A stretch of 52,683 nt of DNA from positions 1 to 52,683 of the forward strand of contig NZ_JRLB01000008.1 of NCBI RefSeq assembly GCF_000764495.1, in the 5' to 3' direction. The DNA comes from Nitrincola sp. A-D6. Its GTDB lineage: Bacteria > Pseudomonadota > Gammaproteobacteria > Pseudomonadales > Balneatricaceae. Below, piece after piece: positions 47,760-52,683 of the stretch (positions are counted from its first letter, which is position 1; every line of letters begins with the position of its first letter). The translations under genes and the position numbers were made by a program. The notes below the pieces were generated by a model. The model saw only the letters and a list, made by a program, of their open reading frames with translations, was not told the DNA's origin and ran no database searches.

Positions 47760-48468
47760 ACATTAAAGGACCTTCTGTTGAACTGATAAACCTGTCTCTG
47801 CAACTCAATCGGGTGACACTGCTTGAATCGCTGAGTGCACATTTCCAACCGGGACGTATGCATGCAATAACCGGCCCCAATGGTGCCGGGAAATCTTCAC
47901 TGATTAAGTGCTTGCTGGGGTTAATGCCACACTCAGGCCAGATTCGGCGACACTGGCCGGGGCGTCCCGGTAATATTGCCTATGTCCCTCAACAGAGCGC
48001 CTTTGAACCCTCGCTACCGGTTACGATTGAAGAGTTTATGCTGACATCTGTGTCGCGCTGGCCGATGTTTTTCAAGCGTAGAGTTGCTGAACAACAGCGT
48101 ATCAGCGGTTGTTACAGCGGGTTGGTCTGGACAATAAACAGGATTTGCGCCTGGGCCAACTCTCGGGCGGTGAGCGTCAGCGGCTTCTGTTTGCACAAGC
48201 CCTGGAGCGAGACAGCCATCTCTGGTGTATCGATGAGCCGATGACCGGATTGGACCAGTCAGGCCAGGCCCTGATGACGGCTGAAATGATCAAGTTACGT
48301 GACCAGGGCGCAACACTATTTGTGGTGCATCATGATATGGACTGGATCAAGCGTCATGCTGATGAGCTATGGGTCATTGAAGACGGTCTTAAGGATCATC
48401 AGCAGTTGCATCGACCCAGCCAACTTCCTGCCTTTGAATTTGCCGAAGCTGTGGAGGCATTTGCGTAA
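47756..48468 (+). CDS. Metal ABC transporter ATPase, FpvD/ZnuC-like (one frame break)
   Basis: Walker A GPNGAGKSS lies at residues 40-48, the signature LSGGERQRLLFAQAL in the second frame, Walker B LWCIDEP and the H-loop VVHHDMDW after it. The frame breaks near 48107; one added G restores RISGLLQRVGLDNKQ and a 237-residue protein. It powers the permease downstream. Stop and start overlap with the permease (TAATG). Confidence 0.9.
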
Positions 48469-49346
48469 TGGAAGCACTACGTCAACTGGCCTATACACTG
48501 TATGAGTCAGGTTATTTACCGGAAATGTTCCAGTATGGCTTTCTGACCAATGCTCTGGTTGCGGCTTGTATTATGGGGCCGCTATTGGGGGCGCTTGGAC
48601 CATTGGTGGTGGTCAAGCGCCTGGCATTTTTTTCTGAAGCCGTCGGGCATGGTGCCCTGACAGGTGTCGCTATTGGAATTTTGCTGGGAGAGCCGGCCAC
48701 TCAACCTCTGGTTGCACTGTTCTGTTTTTGTACGTTGTTTGCCTTGCTGCTGCATTGGATCAAAAGCCGTACAGACATTCCTTATGATGCACTGGTAGGG
48801 GTGTTTCTGTCATTCGCCATCGCGCTGGGCGCCGCCTTACTCTTGTATGTTGCCAAGCGAGTGAATGTACATATTCTCGAAAACGTGTTGTTTGGTTCCA
48901 TTCTGACAGTACGGGATATGGATATTCTGGTGCTGCTGATCATCGCGGTGTTCTCTGTCGGTTTGTTGTTGTATTCAGGGAACCGTGCCTTGCTCGCCAG
49001 CTTGTCACCCGATTTGGCGCGTACCCGCGGTATGTCGGTTCGTCTTTATGATTATGCCTTCGTGTTACTGATTGCCCTGGTCACCGTCGCCTCTGTCAAA
49101 GTCGTTGGCGCGATATTGGTTGGTGCCTTGCTACTCATACCGGCAACGGCTGCACGCTTGATCAGTCGGAATGGCCGGGAGTTTTTCTGGTACTCAGTGG
49201 TGTTTTCAACCTTCAGTTGCTTGCTGGGTATCTTGTTACCTATGGCAGGTACCTTACCGATTCCTTCTGGTGCAGCAATCGTGATGATTGCCTCCGCCTG
49301 TTTTCTTATTGCTTTGGGAATACGTCGATGGAGAAGTATACAATGA
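48468..49346 (+). CDS. Metal ABC transporter permease, FpvE/ZnuB-like
   Basis: The 292-residue permease has eight or nine membrane segments and the family pattern MGPLLGALGPLVVVKRLAFF, SEAVGHGALTGVAIG and, near the end, VKVVGAILVGALLLIPAATA-like sequence (here IPATAA). It carries the metal taken from the binding proteins into the cytoplasm. The frame is intact. It overlaps the next gene by 4 bases (ATGA). Confidence 0.92.
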   Translation: MEALRQLAYTLYESGYLPEMFQYGFLTNALVAACIMGPLLGALGPLVVVKRLAFFSEAVGHGALTGVAIGILLGEPATQPLVALFCFCTLFALLLHWIKSRTDIPYDALVGVFLSFAIALGAALLLYVAKRVNVHILENVLFGSILTVRDMDILVLLIIAVFSVGLLLYSGNRALLASLSPDLARTRGMSVRLYDYAFVLLIALVTVASVKVVGAILVGALLLIPATAARLISRNGREFFWYSVVFSTFSCLLGILLPMAGTLPIPSGAAIVMIASACFLIALGIRRWRSIQ

Positions 49347-50110
49347 AGTCCTTCTGGTCATTGCTCGCACTGCTAACTCTGCTGATGCCTCTTTCTTTGC
49401 ACGCCTCTCAGGGGCGGGTCGTCAGTATTGCACCGGTTGCGCATCTGATTGCCACTGAACTTCTGCAGGAGACCGGCATAGACACAGAGTTTCTGCCACC
49501 CGCACGCTTACCGGTTAACCGTATTCCAGGCTGGCTTCGCCGGGTTGACGCGGGTGATCTGGAGTCGGCTGATGTGGTGATTACGATTGAGTCGGTATGG
49601 CCGTCGTTGCCGCTTTACCCCTTAATGCGCTCCGTCTCTATTCAGGTTGTACCCATAGATCTGGCAACCGAGCTGGCACCGGGTGGTGCGCGCGTGCTGA
49701 TGCATCCAGATGCTGTGGAGAGTGAATATTTCTGGTTAGATCTGAATAACTTAACGCAAATGATTAATGTAGCTTCTAAAGATTTGTCGCGTGTCTGGCC
49801 GGAAGAGTCAGGTACTATTGAGCGTAACCGGTTTGACCTTCAGCGCGCCATTCAGCGCACCCAGATACGCATAGATGGCTATTTGCTGGAGCGTGATATC
49901 GAGACCCTCAGCCTGGCTGACGAACGCCTGATGCCCTTGGCTCAGTCCCTGGGTATGCCTATCAGTGAGACCGGCCATAATCTGCGTCTGACACTAGCGG
50001 CGGCTGACGATCAACATCCTGAATGGCTGATCGATCCGCTGCATCGTATTGGCGCTGATTCGCTCAAGGATTGGCTGACAGCGCTGGAAACAGGGCTTCA
50101 GGTTAACTAG
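49343..50110 (+). CDS. Second periplasmic binding protein, FpvF-like
   Basis: This 255-residue protein has a signal peptide (cut near LHA-SQG) and the cluster A-I fold (VVSIAPVAHLIATELL, DAGDLESADVVITIESVWPS, a central long helix). It lacks the NPH metal motifs of the first binding protein; only MHPDAVESEYFWLDL recalls the second one. A transporter with two binding proteins, the second lacking metal ligands, is the mark of P. aeruginosa FpvC/FpvF, where FpvF binds the siderophore. The ATG at 49343 in ATGA is chosen over an upstream in-frame start inside the permease gene. Confidence 0.8.
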   Translation: MKSFWSLLALLTLLMPLSLHASQGRVVSIAPVAHLIATELLQETGIDTEFLPPARLPVNRIPGWLRRVDAGDLESADVVITIESVWPSLPLYPLMRSVSIQVVPIDLATELAPGGARVLMHPDAVESEYFWLDLNNLTQMINVASKDLSRVWPEESGTIERNRFDLQRAIQRTQIRIDGYLLERDIETLSLADERLMPLAQSLGMPISETGHNLRLTLAAADDQHPEWLIDPLHRIGADSLKDWLTALETGLQVN

Positions 50111-50112
50111 TG

Positions 50113-50742
50113 ATGAGGACACCTGTTTCAACGCCCGTTCCAAGCAGGCTACCGCAGATCAATCGCTGGATACGCTGGCTGCATATATACAGTGCGGCAC
50201 CGGTATTATTGTCGATGCTGTTTTTTGCGATTACCGGTTTTTTCCTGAATCATCCGGAAATACCTCTGGGGGAAACGCGCACCAAACAGCTTGAACTTGA
50301 AATTCCTGACGCCATAGCCGCTCAGGACTGGCAGGCTAACAAGACACTCTACAGTCTCAGTATTCTTGGCTGGCTGGATGAGTCGCATGATATTCGTGGC
50401 GTCAAAATAGAGATCGAATGGGAAGAGTCCGATGATCTGCTGATGATCGTTTTGGAAGGCCCAAACGCCAGTCAAACGATTGAAGTATTTCCGGAAGAAG
50501 GCCTGGTAAATGTTTTCACACTCTCTTTGCCTGTGGTGCCTATGCTTAACAATCTGCACCGGGTAAAGAGCGTCAGTGAAAGCTGGCGCTGGTTTTCGGA
50601 TATTTCAGCTATTCTTATGCTGATTTTCTGCCTGACGGGGCTCTGGCTGTTGTTGGTGAATAAACTGCAGCGTGTTACCTCGGTAACCTGGGTGACCTTG
50701 GGTAGTGCTGTGTTCCTGGTTATCATTTATCTGATGCATTAA
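50113..50742 (+). CDS. PepSY-associated (PepSY_TM-like) inner-membrane protein
   Basis: The 209-residue protein begins with a basic stretch and INRWIRWLHIYSAAPVLLSM, then LFFAITGFFLNHPEIPLGE, a pattern of PepSY-associated membrane proteins, with a periplasmic domain (about residues 50-160) and two C-terminal helices. Histidines at about 24, 46 and 149 sit near membrane edges and could bind heme. Such proteins (FoxB, PiuB, FpvG) reduce ferri-siderophores at the inner membrane. The ATG at 50113 is used; a GTG one codon earlier is the alternative. The stop overlaps the next ATG (TAATG). Confidence 0.82.
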   Translation: MRTPVSTPVPSRLPQINRWIRWLHIYSAAPVLLSMLFFAITGFFLNHPEIPLGETRTKQLELEIPDAIAAQDWQANKTLYSLSILGWLDESHDIRGVKIEIEWEESDDLLMIVLEGPNASQTIEVFPEEGLVNVFTLSLPVVPMLNNLHRVKSVSESWRWFSDISAILMLIFCLTGLWLLLVNKLQRVTSVTWVTLGSAVFLVIIYLMH

Positions 50743-51296
50743 TGATGATCATTGGCGCGATGGTGCATAAAACAGCCTTCTGGATAGCGATGCATCTGTC
50801 ACGACTACTTTGGCTGGTACTGGGTATCGCTGTGCTGCTGGTTGGCATGCTATTGCTGCTGCGATTGGAAGGCCGTCTGGATCTGGAAATTAACGCTACA
50901 CTGCCGATAGAACCCCTGGGTATATTGGGAACACATTGGTTAGGCCGCTTACATTCACTGCCTGTGGCCGGGTTTGATAGCCACATTACCCACCTGTTTA
51001 CCGTCACGGAGATGCGGGTGTTGAATACCCTGCAGCAATTGTTCCGCCTGGGCGTGGTGTGCTTGTCACTGGGCCTGGTGTTGCTGTGTATAGCTGATTA
51101 TCGGCGCTATTGGCGCCATATACTCCTGATGGCCGTGTTTTTGATTGTTATGCAGACGACTCAGCTGTTTTTTCTGCTGGGTTCCGGCTCCTCAACACCG
51201 GTGATGGATGTCTCTAAATTATCGTTCGTGCTGTTGCTCAGTCTTTGGGCCCGACCTTATCTGCAGTTGCAGGATGCGGCGAGTAAGCCTTTTTGA
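50742..51296 (+). CDS. Multi-pass membrane protein, probable partner or anchor of the flavoreductase
   Basis: The 184-residue protein has one N-terminal helix (about 12-42), a periplasmic loop with HWLGRLHSLPVAGFDSHITH, and three further helices (about 100-180). I recognise no named family. Its end reads ASKPF then TGA at a TTTTT run (51290-51294). If one T is missing there, as at many other sites in this window, it would run directly into the flavodoxin domain and form a single membrane-bound reductase of about 623 residues. As written it overlaps the next gene by 4 bases (TTGA). Confidence 0.72.
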   Translation: MMIIGAMVHKTAFWIAMHLSRLLWLVLGIAVLLVGMLLLLRLEGRLDLEINATLPIEPLGILGTHWLGRLHSLPVAGFDSHITHLFTVTEMRVLNTLQQLFRLGVVCLSLGLVLLCIADYRRYWRHILLMAVFLIVMQTTQLFFLLGSGSSTPVMDVSKLSFVLLLSLWARPYLQLQDAASKPF

Positions 51297-52612
51297 TTGC
51301 CTATGCCAGCCAGACGGGCAGTGCCAGGCAACTGGCAGCTCAACTGCAGCAATCCATAGGTAATCAAGCCGAGCTGCGCTGTATGTCAAAACTGACTCCC
51401 CAGTGTCTGGCACACTATGATATCGCCTGCTTTGTGGTCAGTACCTGTGGCCAGGGTGAAGCGCCTGATTCAGCCATTTCCTTTATGCATTCAATGCAGC
51501 AGTCAGCATCACTCACTCAGCAGACCGCTTTCAGTGTGTTGGCCTTGGGGGACAGGCACTACGCCGATTTTTGTGCCTTCGGGCACAGCCTGGAGCAACG
51601 GCTGATGCAACAGGGGCTGCACTGCATTGCGCCCCTGGTTGAAGTGGATCAAATGGACATGACGGCAGTAAATCGCTGGTGGGAAAGCCTGTCTATCCAG
51701 CTGGGACAGGAAACCCAAGCCATCGAGATAGATTATGAGCCGTTTGATCTGCTGCAGAATGAGTGCTTGAATCCGTCGCAGTCACACCGTCACGTACACC
51801 ATCTTCGCCTGGCTAAACAAGGGATTGCCTATCAGCCAGGTGATGTCCTGGCTGTAAAACCACGGAGTCAGAAAAGCGCACTTGTAGCGCGACTGTTAAA
51901 GCAAGGCTGGGCGGCTGATACCCAGGTAATCTACCAGGGAGAGTCGGTGTTACTGCAGGATGCTTTGCAGCAACTCGACTGGACCGATCAGCCGGCCGAT
52001 GACCCGCAGCAGTTGATTGATCAGCTCAAACCGCTACATGAGCGTCTCTATTCCATTGCCTCTTGTGAGGAGGGGCAGGTCGATCTGCTGGTTCGCCAAC
52101 ATATCAGGACTGATGGCAGTGTTGGCAATGCCTCTGGCTATCTCTGCAGCCTGGCGGCAGGGGATCAGGTTGAAGCCAGTGTGCGAGCCCACCCCGGATT
52201 TCGTTTACCCGGTGATGTACCTTTGATTTTAATTGGTGCCGGTACCGGGATTGCCCCATTTATCGGCTTTCTGGCTCAAAAGCAGCAGTGGCAGTCGAAG
52301 ACAGGTAATTGGCTGTTTTTTGGCGAGCAGTATTCACAGCAGGATGCCTATTTTGCTGATCAGCTGCAGTATTTCCAGGAAGCGCGGATACTGACACGCC
52401 TGGATTGTGCCTGGTCACGTGAAGACGGAGAGTATGTGCAGGATAAGCTGCGTCTGCATCATCTGGCTTTGCATGAATGGGTGGTGCAGAAAGGCGCGCA
52501 TGTGTTTGTCTGTGGCAGTCAGGCAGGTTTTGGTGAGTCGGTGTTGCGGGTGCTCCAGGATATTTTTCCCGAAAATGGGCTGGCGGGGCGGTTGCATACA
52601 GATTTGTATTGA
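51293..52612 (+). CDS. Flavodoxin/FNR-type oxidoreductase, CysJ-like
   Basis: The 439-residue protein has an N-terminal flavodoxin domain (IAYASQTGSARQLA for FMN phosphate, STCGQGEAPDSA, LALGDRHYADFCAFG), then an FAD/NAD(P)H module with RLYSIAS, GAGTGIAPFIGFL and VFVCGSQAGFGE, ending in RLHTDLY. It should pass electrons from NAD(P)H via FAD and FMN to a membrane partner, here probably for ferri-siderophore reduction. The only start as written is TTG at 51293, directly at the first flavodoxin strand, with an in-frame stop at 51284-51286. That is unusual and raises the possibility of fusion to the upstream gene. Confidence 0.88.
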   Translation: MIAYASQTGSARQLAAQLQQSIGNQAELRCMSKLTPQCLAHYDIACFVVSTCGQGEAPDSAISFMHSMQQSASLTQQTAFSVLALGDRHYADFCAFGHSLEQRLMQQGLHCIAPLVEVDQMDMTAVNRWWESLSIQLGQETQAIEIDYEPFDLLQNECLNPSQSHRHVHHLRLAKQGIAYQPGDVLAVKPRSQKSALVARLLKQGWAADTQVIYQGESVLLQDALQQLDWTDQPADDPQQLIDQLKPLHERLYSIASCEEGQVDLLVRQHIRTDGSVGNASGYLCSLAAGDQVEASVRAHPGFRLPGDVPLILIGAGTGIAPFIGFLAQKQQWQSKTGNWLFFGEQYSQQDAYFADQLQYFQEARILTRLDCAWSREDGEYVQDKLRLHHLALHEWVVQKGAHVFVCGSQAGFGESVLRVLQDIFPENGLAGRLHTDLY

Positions 52613-52629
52613 TTCAAGCCAGTGATCTT

Positions 52630-52683
52630 ATGCTAGTCATGCTAGTTTTGGGTAGTGGTGTGATTTGGTGCCATGCCGGGGGT
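52630..52683 (+). CDS. Possible start of a further gene with a signal peptide (cut by window edge)
   Basis: ATG at 52630 opens a frame to the end of the window, 18 residues beginning MLVMLVLGSGVIWCHAGG. This is hydrophobic like a signal peptide, and starts 17 bases after the flavoreductase stop. ApbE-type flavin transferases often follow such genes, but the fragment is too short to identify. Confidence 0.3.
   Translation, partial: MLVMLVLGSGVIWCHAGG

Overview
The window reads as chromosomal DNA of a marine-type gammaproteobacterium (Oceanospirillales/Pseudomonadales grade). The gene order lolCD, comEC, exbBD, lpxK, Trm112, kdsB, murB, with convergent rne and divergent rluC, is typical of that group, and base composition looks near 50% GC by eye. 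There are no rRNA or tRNA genes, no insertion sequences, no phage genes and no CRISPR array that I can support.

Layout. 1-8.5 kb: lipoprotein export (lolC/E end, lolD), a DUF2062 membrane protein, ComEC, an ExbB/ExbD proton channel, then lipid A, Kdo and peptidoglycan enzymes (lpxK, kdsB, murB). 8.5-12.9 kb: RNase E and RluC on either side of a long leader. 12.9-18.5 kb: a CitA/DcuS-type sensor kinase and its regulator, next to a tricarboxylate transporter operon (tctC-tctB-tctA) that they probably control. 18.5-26.2 kb: housekeeping (miaE, lpxH, ppiB, glnS, a lipoprotein, cysS, mgtE). 26.2-52.7 kb: a large iron region marked by repeated Fur-box-like sites. It has a truncated sigma-like gene with a small membrane ORF, bfd, a possible structured small RNA, two complementary bacterioferritin subunits, a full heme operon (hemP, receptor, hutX, hmuTUV, hugZ), a TonB receptor joined to a di-heme peroxidase, a FepA/CirA-type siderophore receptor, a MacAB-type efflux pair, and a Fur-type operon of periplasmic proteins, a cluster A-I metal ABC transporter with two binding proteins, PepSY-type membrane proteins and a flavodoxin/FNR reductase.

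The last block resembles in parts the Pseudomonas aeruginosa fpvGHJK-fpvCDEF system, which reduces ferri-siderophore in the periplasm and captures the iron, with the MacAB pair in the place of the siderophore-recycling pump PvdRT. No siderophore biosynthesis genes are in view, so it may serve imported siderophores. This is inference from gene content and is the best candidate here for an uncharacterised system.

Caution on sequence quality: I count about 26 places where a conserved protein changes frame and is restored by adding one base, nearly always in a short G, C, A or T run. Two are in rne, an essential gene. All are deletions. This looks like residual sequencing or assembly error, so the broken genes are annotated as single coding regions with the shift positions given, not as pseudogenes.
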